From Cymodocea nodosa (lineage: Eukaryota; Streptophyta; Magnoliopsida; Alismatales; Cymodoceaceae), in assembly GCA_036874045.1 (NCBI GenBank), contig CM072339.1, forward strand, positions 12,593,501-12,657,500: DNA of 64,000 nt, read 5' to 3'. How positions within the stretch are numbered: position 1 is the first letter of the stretch; each line of letters starts with the position of its first letter. The notes beneath the pieces were generated by a model. That model searched no databases and was not told the origin of the DNA. It saw only the letters and a list, made by a program, of their open reading frames with translations. Of the stretch, positions 34,014 to 46,557 are shown one piece after another. The position numbers and the translations under genes are program-made.

Positions 34014-35280
34014 AATGACAAAAACCTTTACATTAAATTACATGTATTTCACTACCTAGATTGTTGCTATACATTCAATCACATAGAAGCTAAGTAAAGC
34101 AAAGAATTACAATAAATACAATGAAGTTAATTTCTTGCCTTGTTTGTGTGCTGGGAAAGCTTCCCCTACCTTCTATGTAATTTTCTATATTCTTCTCCCC
34201 CTTTTTGTCATTAGATAAAAGGAGTTCCACAATTTTCTTTTGTTGATTCTTCTTCTCCCCTTTTTGTCATTAAATTTGTATCTGATGATATACCAATTTT
34301 TTGATTTCTGTAATCTTGTCAGATATCAGTTATTGACATTCTATCATCTGAGAAGTCAGTAATTGCTCTCCTGATTTGTGATATTTCTTCCTTTGTTTTT
34401 GTGTAATTATTGCATCATCTGTAAAAACTGAAAACAGTGAAATACCAATAGTTAATGTAACAATTTATAAATATGCAATTAATATTTATAATTTCTGCCA
34501 CATGCTCTCCCCCTATCTGTATGGAGGTTCTCTGATTTATAATAACAAGCTATAGACTCTCCCCCTATATGCATGCCCTCTTTATACACTTTTATTTTGT
34601 ACTGAAGTAACATTCTGAATTCTCTTCATATAGTAGGTTCTCCCCCTACTTATATGTTTTTCCTTGAAGACAAATTTGTTGCACCTGTTTTGCAAAATGA
34701 ATATCATATATGATACCAATTGAACTAAATACCAATTGTTAATCAAAAATATCATAAAAGATTTTCAATCAATTTGCTTCTGACTCCAATTCGTTTATCT
34801 TCTCTTGGATATTTGTTTCAAGTGGTTCTTCTATTTGGAGAAGATAATTTGAAGACTGTAATCTGTCTACTGCAGATTTTGGTTGTCCTTTGATGAATTT
34901 GATTTCCCTACATTTGTAGTCATTCAACTTGGCTCGTGCAAGCCTTGTTTCCTTTAAAGAACATGATTCAATCATTGATGCTACTTTTGATGCCAATTGT
35001 TAATTTTAGAATATCATAACTGATTATTAATTGGTTATCAACTGTTTGGCCTAAAAAAAATTTCTCTTCACAAGATTCTGCTTATTCTGATAACACTTGT
35101 TTCTAACTGTTGCACAAATTTCTCTCCTTGAGCATCAAGATTTTAGGCACAATTTTCACTCAGTCTAAGTGAGCACTTTCTACCAATTTATGGTGCCTCT
35201 TGTAATACCAAAATTTTACTGTCATAATTGGTTTGGAGCTATAGATCAACTACTCCCCCTAAACCACATAATCCTACAAT
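34014..35280 (-). other. Internal non-pol region of element C
   Basis: No recognisable protein. Complements of purine tracts (CTCCCCCT and CTCCCCCTTTTTGTCATT types) occur repeatedly at about 34194, 34252, 34504, 34558 and 34640. A 75-residue open frame on the minus strand (34769-34996) could be a remnant of a 3' ORF but has no known match that I recognise. Confidence 0.5.
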
Positions 35281-36500
35281 TCAAACAGAAATAGATTTTG
35301 GTACCCATACTCTCTTGGGTCCATAAGTGTTAGTCTTGACAATATTTAGTTTATTTCCTTTTAGCAGCCACATCGAACCAGATCTTCTTTTGATGGCAAA
35401 CAATGTTGTACCAACTCTATAAGATCGGATAACACCACCATAGTAGGGTATTTCATGTGGAGTAGCATACCCTAGGCCAAGTTTATTAGAACTGTATCTT
35501 TGAGAACCAATGATTTGATCTAATCCTTTCTGTCCATTGGTAAATTTATGCATAGTATTTTTCAGATCGGTGATTTCAGATTTCAATTTTTCATTTTCAA
35601 TTAGCAGTTCATCATTATAGCATTTCCTCTCTTCAACATGTAGATTTTCAAGTTCAGTATGTGCTTCTTTTAAACATGCAGTTAAATGCTTAATTTCCTT
35701 TTTATACTTTTTGCATTTAACATATAAACTATCAACAGTAGACAAAAGAATATTTACATCTAGATTATCATTGTCTACATTAGAATCACTTTGAGATGAA
35801 GTGGAACATACCTCTTGTGCTGTATAGCACACATTTACTGGTACGTCTTCATCTGAACTAGATGAGCTACTAGAAGAACTACTCTCATCCCAGGCAGCCT
35901 TTAATGCCTTTTTCTTTTTGTAGCTCCTCTTCTTCTTCTTCATTTCTTTTTCTTCTTCTTGTTGTAGTGGACAATCAGGTTGTATATGTCCCTACTTCTT
36001 GCATTTAAAGCATATTGGTGCATTACTTTTTGATGTGCTAGCATGATTCTTTTTCTTCATCCATTTTTTGAATTTTCTAGCCAATAGCACAACTTCATCA
36101 TCATCCGAGCTTTGAAGTTCCTATGTTGATGGAAAGGCTAGTTCTTTCTTTGTTTCAGTTTTCTTTTTACCATTACCTTCCTCAACTTTCCATTCCTTCA
36201 TTTGAACTTCATGGGCCAGCAGGTTGCCCATTAGATCTTCTACTGAGTATTTGTTGAGGTCTTTGGAATCTTGTATCGATGTGGACTTTTGCTTCCATTC
36301 CATAGTTAAGCTTCTGAGGATTTTCTGTACCTATTCACGAACAGAAAATTCCTTTCCCAAACCTCTTAAGTCATTAATAATCTCAGTGAATCTTGAAAAC
36401 ATATTAGTGATAGTTTCATCATCAAGCATTTTAAATAATTAGTTTCATCGTCAAGCATTTTAAATAATTCAAGCTTTTTGAGTAAAATGCTTATTTTAGT
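35281..36500 (-). pseudogene. gag: gag remnant of element C
   Basis: Minus-strand text includes KKKKALKAAWDESSSS with a long serine/acidic run, a coiled-coil stretch (YVKCKKYKKEIKHLTACLKE) and an ending YGPKRVWVPKSISV. Upstream parts carry EWKQKSTSIQDSKDLNKYSV and EDLMGNLLAHEVQMKEWKVE, equivalent to the MNELIGNL region of the other family. This arrangement matches Sirevirus gag. The frame is broken and the N-terminal part is not intact. Confidence 0.75.
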
Positions 36501-37221
36501 TATCTTTCTAAGTCTCCGAAAACCCATTTGAGCATCTGTCTGGAATTCTGCATGTGAGAAATTCACTGACTTAAGTAGCTTAACTATCCGAAACTCTCTT
36601 TGAAATTTCAGATAGTTATCTAACTCTTTGATTTTTTCCTTTTAAGCTTTCAACTACCGGCTTCTCCATTTTGCACGTGTGTAATAAAATGACTTAAGTT
36701 TCGGAAAGCTTTGCCTGTAACTTACCGAAAAACTCGAATAGTTATCTAACTCTCCGAAAAGAAAACTCAGATAGTTATCTAACTCTCCGACAAGTCCTTT
36801 TAGTTTCCATTCTGTATTTCTGCACGTGGTTTATTGAATGACTTAACTTTCAGATAGTTATAGCTGTAACTCTCTGAAAAATCTTTTAAGCTTCCCGATA
36901 GTTAACTCCTTGACTATCCGATCATTCAATCCCCTTTAACTATCTGATTAAATAACTCTCCGAAGGCTTTATAATTTCGGATAGTTATTCTTCTGACTGT
37001 CCGATAGTATTGCTACTGCTTTAAACTTGCTCTTCGGATCTCTAACTATCCGATTTTCCTGTAACTTTAAGGCAGTATTATCTGAAAACTTCTCTATCTG
37101 TTCATCTGCATGGAATTTGTTCTATCTGCCTTCTGATCTAAAGCTACACTGACTTAACTGTGAAATACAATATGTTTCCTCACATAGGTTTTACATTATC
37201 AAAATACTAGGGGTCCTAACA
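36500..37221 (-). repeat. Partial 5' LTR of element C
   Basis: It matches the 33240-33996 part of the other LTR, including CATTTGAGCATCTGTCTGG, the CGGATAGTTATCTAACTCTC pairs and the terminal ACTAGGGGTCCTAACA. The rest of this LTR and the primer site are not present. Confidence 0.8.
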
Positions 37222-37575
37222 TCAAGAACATATGAAAACAAAAATACCAAAAAACCAATTATCTATGTTTACATTTACTATTAAAGTGTTGTATTGCTTG
37301 TTTTGTATTGTGATTAATATTATCATTGTCAGTATTCTGAATGTTTTATGTTTGTTCGATTCAGAAAATAGAAAATAGTTTTACAATTTATTGAAAATTA
37401 AATTGTCCTAGATACTTAAAGATTTTAATGGTTACTGATTGAAATATCTGAATGTTAGTATTGCTTAATGACAAATCTAACATTAAAGAGCTTAACTGAT
37501 GTTATTTACATTTTGTGGAATTGCCCAATGGACACAATTCCCAACGAAGTGCTTTACTGAACACATGGAAACAAC

Positions 37576-37746
37576 TAATTACTAAAAACAAAGCATAAAT
37601 CTGGTATGTAATTAATTTTCTATTATTTTCTTTATGTTAAGAGTTTATGAGCATATGGATTTGTTCTCCTAGCACTAAATAATTAGTAAGAACACCTACA
37701 TAGGATTATTCAACACAGAAACACACTGAAATATTTTCTGAATTAG
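37576..37746. other. Unassigned flank between tandem unit 2 and element B
   Basis: AT-rich sequence with no gene seen. It ends in ATTAG (37742-37746), the left target flank of element B. Confidence 0.5.
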
Positions 37747-39391
37747 TGTTGAGTATTTTTGTTTTGATGATGTGCGCTGAATGAAAATAATCATATTTGC
37801 TCAATCACTATTGCTTGTGAAAAGAAATTAAAATTATCAATTAATACAGAAAAAGCTTACTGATATAAATACTATCTGTATTAGATCTGAAGTTAATAAC
37901 TAGTCATTTCGGTGCATTAATTTCTCATTTAGCTAAACATTAAGTTAACGTGTGTTTTTATTGAAAAGCATGATATGTTTTAATGTTATATCTTCTATAT
38001 CATGAACAGTGCACGTTTAAACAACTCTTTAAGTTAGAGTTTTGTTTGTATAGAGGTCACATGAGAACTCGTTAAGTTAGAGGCTTAAAGGTTAAAATAG
38101 GTCACGTGATAACTCGTTAAGTTAGTGAGTAAAAGAAGAGACGAACTCGTTAAGTTAGTGTTATACACGTGGTGAAATTATAAGTTACGAATGTTGTATT
38201 GTATCACGTGAGGTGCACATGTTTAACTCGTTAAGTTAACATAACTAAACGTGTTAAGTTGCTATATTGAACACTAAGGCAACGCGTTAAGTTAGCGTTA
38301 TAAACTTAAGTTGATATTTTTGCACGTGCTAAAATTCTTATTATAAAAACATTTGTTTATTACTGGTTCATTGAGTTATCATAAAACAACGGAGATGGTT
38401 CGTTGAATTAGCATAACACCACAGACATAGTTCGTTGAGTTAGCTACATTACTTGTCATGTGAAACGGCACATGAGGAACTCGTTAAGTTAAAAACGTTA
38501 AGTTATATATATACTTGTGTTACTCGTTTAGTTAACATTAAAGTAACGACTTCTTATTACACTGATGAAAAACTTTTGGACGAGAAAGTTTATTTTGCAG
38601 GAAATTTTTCGAAGATCTAGGACTGATGATTAAAGAAAATTCGAAATATAAACGTGGGTTAGAACGTGTGTGTTTCGATGAAGGAAAAAGAAAAGACGTG
38701 AAGAAGTGGAAAACTGGTGGTGGTTAAACGTGAAGGATATGCATGAAATGAATATACAGTATAAAAGGCATAGAATTCTCGTTGATCAATTTATCCTTGC
38801 ACACAAAACGAAAAATCTTTTCAAGGATCAAACCATCCCTGTACACCAAAAGAAAAATCTTTTTCAGGGATCAAAAACACTTTATCGGGGAAAATCTCTC
38901 AAGTGGAAGAAAGTTCAGTGAAGCATAAAAAGGTAAGATTTTCGTCATTGAAGATTTGAAGTATTAGAAGAAAGCAAATTCAGTGAAGCATAAAAAGGTA
39001 AGATTTTTGTCACTGAAGATTTGAAGTATTAGAAGAAAGCAAATTCGGTGAAGCATGAAAAGACAAGATATTCGTCACTGAAGAATTGCTGAAGAAGAAA
39101 AAGAAGAAGAAGAAAGATCTCAAACAGGGAGAAAAGTTTTAAATTCCGCAAATTAGTTTTATCTCTTTGTAGTTATGAAATTGTTTAGATGATACATGGT
39201 ATCAAAATATAATTGCATCTACAATTTCTGAGGAGAATTGAATTGTATATTGTAATTGAAACCTTGAATAAAAATGATTTTATGAAAACAATGTCTCGAC
39301 TTGTTTTTGAGTTTTAAAGTTTCAATTATATTTCAGAAAATATTAAAAATACACAATTCACCTCCCTCTTGTGTAGCCATACAATCCTACA
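37747..39391 (+). repeat. 5' LTR of element B (1645 bp)
   Basis: It starts TGTTGAGTATTTTTG and ends CCTACA before the primer site. It has a TATAAAAG box (38760-38767), two units of the 42-bp repeat after it, and a second direct repeat of about 63 bp built on GTGAAGCATAAAAAGGTAAG (about 38915-39045). Confidence 0.9.
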
Positions 39392-39591
39392 AGTGGTATT
39401 AGAGCTTTGTTAATAATCTTTGATATAAAATCGATACCAACTTATTTAATATCATTGCTTATTCTACCTTCCTTGTTTTTAAACAGAAATTAATATCTAA
39501 GCATACGTTTAACTCTATTGATTTAAGGCTCAAGTTGTTTTAAAGTTTTTAGACTATTTAAAATCAAATAGGTTGAAAAATCTAAAGTAAA

Positions 39592-41849
39592 ATGGCTACT
39601 GGAAATGGTAATTTTTCTTTATATGAAGGCCAAAATCTTAATCGTCCTCCTTTATTTGATGGAATACATTTTGAATATTGGAAATATAGGATGACTATTT
39701 TTCTTCAAAGTATAGATCATAAGTTGTGGTTCATGATTTCTAATCCATATACTCCGTTAACTACTCCTTATAATACTTGGACAATTACTAAAAAGGAAAA
39801 TGAAACTCAGAATGCTAAGGGCTTAAATATTTTATTTTGTGCATTGAGTTATGAATAGTTCAGAAAAGTGTCGGCATATAAATCTGTTTATGAGGTGTGG
39901 CATGCATTAGAAGTTTCACATGAAGGTACTTCTCAAGTTAAAGAGACTAAAATAAACATGTTGATTCATAAGTATGAACTCTTTAAGATGCATGAAGACG
40001 AAAATATTTCTGAGATGTTTTCTAGATTTCTTGATATCATAAACTCTTTAAAATGTTTAGGAAAGAATTTTGAACAGAAGGATTTGGTGAGGAAAATTCT
40101 CAGATCCCTAAGTTCTAAATGGTCTCAGAAAGTAACATCAGTTGAGGAATCACGAGATTTAAATGTTTATTCTATGAATGAACTTATAGGAAATTTAACA
40201 GCTTATGAAGTTCAATTAAATGAATCATTGAGTCACAACAAACTAAAAATGAAGAAAGAAATAGCCTTCGAAATTAATTCAGATTCTGATATATCTACTA
40301 ATTCTGACGAAGATTTGATTTTGCTGACTTGGAGATTCAAGAAAGCAAGGAAAGCTAGGAAACACCAAAGGAACAAAAATGATAAACCCTCAACGTCAAA
40401 ATCATTGAATGACAAGAATTCTTCATCAAGAAAGTATGTATGTTACAACTGTAAGAAACCTAGACATCTTTCTCCAGAGTGTCCTATGTGGAAAAATGAA
40501 AACCAAAGTAGGACAAATCAGAAGAAGAAGGCTCAGAAAACTCAAAAAAAGTTTTACAAGAAAAAGACTTTGAAGGTCAATTGGGATGACACGTCTGAAG
40601 AGTCTGAATCTGAGGAATTAGCATCAAAATCTTCACATTCAGAAGGAGAACAAGAGTTAGAAGACGTTGCTCATGTTGCTTCATGGCAAATGAGTCTGAG
40701 GTAATATCTGATCCTAAAAGTCATTCAGATTTCAACTTTGATGCATTATTATGTGCTTATCATGCATTATTACAAAAACTTAAAGTATGTAAATTGGAAA
40801 ATAAGAATATTAGAAAATCTTCATCCATTATGGAAGAAGAAAATTGTTTCCTATCTACTACTTTAGAAAATTTTAAATGTGATAATGAAAATCATGCTAG
40901 AGATTTGCAAAAATTTAGATTTAATTAATATATCTCGCATGAACAAATACAGAATATAAATGCTGAAAAATTAAAGATAGAATCTGAAAATGAAATGTTG
41001 AGAAACAATATAAATTAACTTAAATTAGAGATAGAAAAATTAAAACTGAGAGAGCAAGATTTAAATTCTATCTTTGAGAAATGAAATTTAAGTCAAACTA
41101 AGTTAAACAAACTAACTAGTACCCCTGCGGTGTCTTATAAATTTGGCTTAGGATTTGATTATCCTGAATATCCTGAATCTCAAGCCAATAAAGGATTTAT
41201 TAGTTGCAGTACAAGTAAATCTTAGACTAAAATTCCATTTATTATGAAACAAGGTAATAAATATGTAGAAGTAGGTACTTCAAGGGATGAATCATGCAGT
41301 AATAATATAAATCAATGTGATTTGTCAAATTGTACTTCTAACATGACTATAAATGTTTCTAAAAATCTTGTTTCTTGTTATGGAAATTCAGTTTCTAATG
41401 TTTCTAAAATTTTAGACAATTGTAGTAAACTAAAAATTCAGAAACCTGAGCATGTAATTCAATACACTAGTATTAGAACAATTACTCATTCTGCATGTGA
41501 TAAATCAAAAAATTCTTGTGTAGAAAAAGATTTTGTATGTACGGAAAATGTTAATACAAGTACAAAATCTTGGTATGAACTTACAGAAATGTATAAGCAT
41601 GACCAAAATAAATTAACATCTGATAAAAATATGGTTGGTCTTGATTATACTACATCTGAAAACAAAAAGAATGATTGCAAAAGCAATAATGCTATATGTG
41701 AGTATGAAGCTAATGATAAATCAATAGTACTTACAACTAATAAGAATAAAAATGATAATGTTAAACTATTTTTAAAGAAGAAGAAGAAATATGTGTTTAA
41801 TGAACTTGGTCCTCAACAACATTGGGTACCAAGAAAAAGTTTTTCTTAA
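39592..41849 (+). pseudogene. gag: gag remnant of element B
   Basis: It opens MATGNGNFSLYEGQNLNRPP. A UBN2-type region follows, with YEVWHALEVSHEGTSQVKE and KMHEDENISEMFSRFLDI. A zinc knuckle CYNCKKPRHLSPEC (40441-40482) fits CX2CX4HX4C and would bind the genomic RNA. An acidic, serine-rich stretch, a coiled coil and a long N/K/S-rich tail come next. The start is supported by the same ATG at the same distance from the primer site in D. The frame is broken in more than one place. Confidence 0.87.
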
Positions 41850-41864
41850 TTTGTGTTGCAGGAG

Positions 41865-44800
41865 GAAACAACATCAAAATGGATCTTGGATAGTGGAGCG
41901 TCAAGTCACATGACCGGATAAAAAAGTCTATTACAAAATTTTACAAATACCATGAAAGGAAGTGTAACATTTGGAAACAAAAGCAAAGATAAAATCATAT
42001 GTATGGGCAATGTTCAAATAACTCCTACTTGTGTTATTACGAATGTACTATATGTAGAAAACCTAGGATTTAATTTGCTGAGTGTCATAAAACTAACTCA
42101 AAATGGATATTATGTAGTGTTTGAAGATAATGTATGCAAAAAAATAGATAAAAATACAGATGAAATTAAGTTTATTGCTAAAAGAAAAGGTTCTGTATGT
42201 ATTTTATCTTTACCTTCTAGTGTAGTTGATTTAAATTCATGTTTGCTAGCTGAAACTAGTGATGCATATCTACGGCATAGAAGGATTGGGCATATAAATA
42301 TTAGACTGTTACATTAACTATCTAGAAAACATTTAGTAAGAGGTTTACCAAAGATTAAATACTCAAAGAACTTTTTGTGTGATGCATGTGAGTTAGGTAA
42401 ACTTCACAAAAACTCTTTTAAATCCAAAACTGATATTTCAAGCAAGAGAGTCTTAGAACTTATACATATGGATCTATTTGGACCAACAAGAATCATGAGT
42501 CTTGGTGGTAAACGGTATGTATTTGTTTTAGTAGATGACTTCTCTAGATACACTTGGGTATATTTTCAAGCATCAAGACAGAAGTTTTTGAAAAATTTAA
42601 AATGTTTTGTAATTTTGTTCAAAATGAGCAAAGTGTCTCTATTCAAAAACTTAGGAGTGATCATGGAACAGAATTTGATAATGATCAAATGGATAACTAT
42701 TGTAATGAGCATGGCATTGATCACAGATTTTCTTTTCCAAGAGCTCTGTGTCAAAATGGTGTTGTTGAGAGAAAGAATAGATCACTTCAAGAAATGGCCA
42801 GAACTATGTTGAATGAACATAAGTTACCTCAAAATCTTTGGGCTAAAGCAGTAAATACAGCTTGTTATGTTATTAACAGAAGTCATTTAAGGCCTCATGT
42901 TAATAAAACTCCTTTTGAAATTATATTTAATAGGGTTCCAAAAATTTCCTATATGAAACCATTTGGCTGCAAGTGTTTTATTCTTAATACTAAGGATAAA
43001 AGAGATAAATTTCAAGCCAAATCGGATGAAGGAATTTTTGTAGGTTACTCTACTAGAAGTAAAGCCTATAGAGTATATAACAAGACTTCTAGGACTATTG
43101 AAGAAACCCTCCATGTAATTTTCAATGAAAATTCTCTTAGAGAATCTCAATCTAAAGTTGATAATGATGATATGATCAATTTTCCAAATGAGTTAGAGAT
43201 CAATAGAGAGATTGATGATTTATCTGAGAAAATCAAAAATATGAACTTAGATGATCAAACTAATGATGAAAGTGATGGACTTTCAGATGTTGATGAGAAT
43301 ATTGAGGAAAATCAGAGAAATTGGCGTTATACTTCATCACATCTCATTACTCAAGTCATTGGTAATATTAATGAGGGAGTTAAAACTAGAGCTTCAGTAA
43401 ATTTAAATAGTATGTGTATGTTAGTTTCTATGGTGGAACCAAGGAATATACAAGAAGCATTATCTGATAAAAATTGGATAGTGGCAATGCAAGAAGAACT
43501 AAATCAATTCATCAGAAATGATGTATGGGAATTAGTCTCTCCACTAGAAAATCAGTCCATAATAGGTACAAAGTGGATCTTTAGAAACAAAACTAACGAC
43601 ACTAGTCAAATTATAAGGAATAAAGCTAGATTAGTTGCACCAGGGTATACACAGGATGAATGATTAGATTATGATGAAACATTTGCTCCTGTGGCTAGGT
43701 TAAAAAGTATTAGAATATTATTGGCCTATGCTTGTTATATGGATTTTAAATTATATCAAATGGATGTAAAGAGTGCATTTCTAAATGGTTTAATTAATGA
43801 AGAAGTCTATGTAAAACAACCACCTGGATTTGAAGATATTAAAAATCCTGACTTTGTGTATAAATTGAAGAAAGCCTTATATGGTTTGAAGCAAACACCT
43901 AGATCATGGTATGAAAGATTGTCTACTTTTTTAATAGAAAAAGGCTATATCATGAGAAAAGTGGATCATACTCTATTTATTAAGAGAGATGGTAAAGATC
44001 AAATTGTTGTTCAAATATACGTGGATGATATATTCTTTGAAGCAACCTCTGATAAGTTGATAGAAATATTCTCTAAAGAGATGACTAATCAGTTTGAAAT
44101 GAGTATGATAGGAGAACTTTCATATTTTCTAGGACTTCAAATTAAGCAAATGGATAATGGTATATTTTTAAATCAGGAAAAATATGTAGATGAAATGCTT
44201 AAGAAATTTAATTTTAATGATACAAGGATTCGAGGAACTCCTATGAGTACTACTTTAAAGTTAGATATTGATGACATAGGAAAATCTATAGATCAAAGAA
44301 AATACAGAAGTATGATTGGTTCTTTACTTTATTTGACTGCTAGTAGACCTGATATTATGTTAGCTGTGTGTGTTTGTGCTAGATTTCAATCTAATCCTAA
44401 AGAATCACACTTAATTGCAGTTAAAAGAATATTTAGATATATACAAGGAACTAAAAATTTCGAACTGTATTATTCTAAGGATAGTTCAATAGATCTTATA
44501 GGATATACTGATGCTGATTATGCGGGATCTAAATCTGATAGAAAGAGTACCAGTGGCACATATCAATTATTGGGAAAAAATTTGGTGTCATGATTTAGTG
44601 AAAAATAAAACTGTGTAGCACTTTCTACTACAGAAGCTGAATAAGTTGCTACTGCACTGTGTTGCACTCAGATTCTGTGGATAAGGCAAACTTTAGAAGA
44701 TTTTGGATTATCTTATGATACAACTGAGATTTATTGTGATAGTAGTTCTGCAATAAATCTTTCCAAAAATCTTGTATTACATTCAAGAGCAAAGCATATA

Positions 44801-44968
44801 GAGGTTAGACATCATTTTCTAAGAGACAGCGTAATTAAAGGAAAAATTAAATTAGAATTTGTGTCTAGTAAAAATCAATTAGCTGATATATTTACAAAAC
44901 CTCTAGACGAAAATAAATTCTGCAACATTAGATTAAATTTAGGTATTTGTAGGCTATGTGATGTGTAA
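41865..44968 (+). pseudogene. pol: pol remnant of element B: protease, integrase, RT, RNase H
   Basis: The protease begins near 41878 (WILDSGASSHMTG). The pre-integrase zinc region covers about 42260-42420 and the integrase core about 42450-43100, with HMDLFGPTR and later GVVERKNRSLQEMARTM. A linker rich in D and E follows. RT begins near 43560 with GTKWIFRNKTND and carries YVDD at 44018-44029. RNase H has GYTDADYAGSKSD and LADIFTKPL. It is nearly identical to element A from about 44220 onward, including shared damage. Broken. Confidence 0.88.
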
Positions 44969-46557
44969 AATGCTTAAACTCCACATAAAAAGATAAATAT
45001 TATTGATGATGTTGTTCACCTCATAGATATTATATACTTCTTATAAATATCTAAAGTAATATCTAAACTACTGCTTAAGATACTATGTATTTATTGTAAA
45101 ATCATAGTAGTATCTTATTGATTTTAAGTAGTTTATCAATTTTAATGGTTTTTACGATTTTAAGTGGAAATGTAAATGAAAAACATTAAATACTTCTGAC
45201 ATTCTGAAATTTTGATTAAATGTTTTCTTTGAATCAAGGAAAATGCATATGATCATGCATAAATTTGACTTAATTGATTAAACTTGTAGAATAAGTTATA
45301 TGTCACTCATCTTAAACTGTTAATCAAAAGTATAAGCTTATTGAAACTGATTCAAATTCTCAGTACAATCATAGAAGTAAAAATTGTATGAGATTTGTGT
45401 TTTTATTACATCTGTATTAATGGAATACATATATACTGTGCTTAAAATGAAAAGTGCTTACAAAGTGAAAATCTTTGAGAGTTTATTGATCAGTTTGATC
45501 ACAAGCCTTTTGTACTTGAGCAGATAGGTATGTAAGGATTGTTGTCCTAAAAAAGGATTCTTTAAATCTGGCAACCTAAGGTCTTGATCAGATCTAGGAT
45601 TGTTGACTGAAAGCTCATTACACGGGTACATTAGAAAGCTCTTGTATGATTCAAGCTTTTCAAACTAACTTTTAAAGAAAATTATCAATATTTACTATTT
45701 TGAAAAGAAAAAGTTGTTTCATTAATTACAGATATCTTTGAATCGCATATAGTTTATACCAATATGACTACTGATTTATTGAATCAACATTAGTACTTTT
45801 GAAAACGTTTATTTGAGATACATTCTTTTATTCTCCTTGAATTAATCGAATTGAGTTCAAAGTTGTGTTTTGATTCATATACAATAGGAATTGATTCTGG
45901 AAATCATTTTTGATGATGTCAGGATAACGGAAGTCTTTGAAAAGAAAATGTAAAAGTATAGTTATACTTAACATCTATTGTCACTACAAGTATATTTTGT
46001 ATTTTGATTGAATATAATTGAAGTATATTTGTAGGGGGAGCATTAACAATGTCAAAAACAGATTAATATAATTTAAAATACAAATCTTAGTTAATCTGAA
46101 TTAATGTCCTCTTAAAATCTTGATGAAATAATTTAAAAAGACAAATAAACTATTTTAGATTCAAAGGACAAAATGTTAAAATAGTTTACTATGTTCTCAA
46201 GATAATGTTAAGTTTTAGCATGTGTGTTGTTTTCGGAACGTTTTAGTTGGAAGCATCCAAAACTTGTTTAAGTGTACTAACTAGACGTTATATTAGATAA
46301 GGTAACGTCTAAAACTGACTCTAGACAGCGTTTTACTCGTTAGGTTAGTTAACTCAGCGAGTTATACTTGAATATTTCAGGTACCTTGATTGAATAAACT
46401 TTATTCAATATTTATTTAATTTCTAAACCCGACTTATCTTCACGTTGAGTTATACGCCTAAAAACCCTATTTAAACACTTATAACACGGGCACTTAGGTT
46501 ATTTGTAAACTTTGTCAAGAAATTCTTTCCCACTTGTTGCTGTTACAACCTGTGACG
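44969..46557 (+). other. Conserved non-coding spacer of element B
   Basis: It is the counterpart of 20436-22021 in A. It holds the purine tract TAGGGGGAG (46032-46040), the conserved-stem hairpin (46389-46409, loop ACT) and TATTTAAA (46468-46475) 90 bases before the next ATG. No gene is seen. Confidence 0.6.

Larger units (their letters stand above)
32165..37221 (-). mobile_element. Sirevirus-like element C (second family, minus strand)
   Basis: It is flanked by a perfect TCAAG duplication (32160-32164 and 37222-37226). On the minus strand the LTR begins TGTTAGGACCC (37221; again at 33996) and ends with a CCCCCTCTGG-containing terminus at 32165. Parts on the plus map are 3' LTR (32165-33996), polypurine tract complement (33997-34013), internal region, gag remnant (35281-36500) and a partial second LTR (about 36500-37221). 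No pol was found, so it could not have moved on its own. Broken fossil. Confidence 0.85.
30713..37575 (+). repeat. LTR-like tandem unit 2, interrupted by element C
   Basis: The second unit matches 28946 onward with scattered differences up to 32164. It resumes at 37222 (AACATATGAAAACAAAAATACC after the duplicated TCAAG) and can be followed to about 37575. The intact sister unit at about 30190-30215 shows the uninterrupted target. Units 1 and 2 therefore form a direct tandem duplication that existed before element C inserted. Confidence 0.7.
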
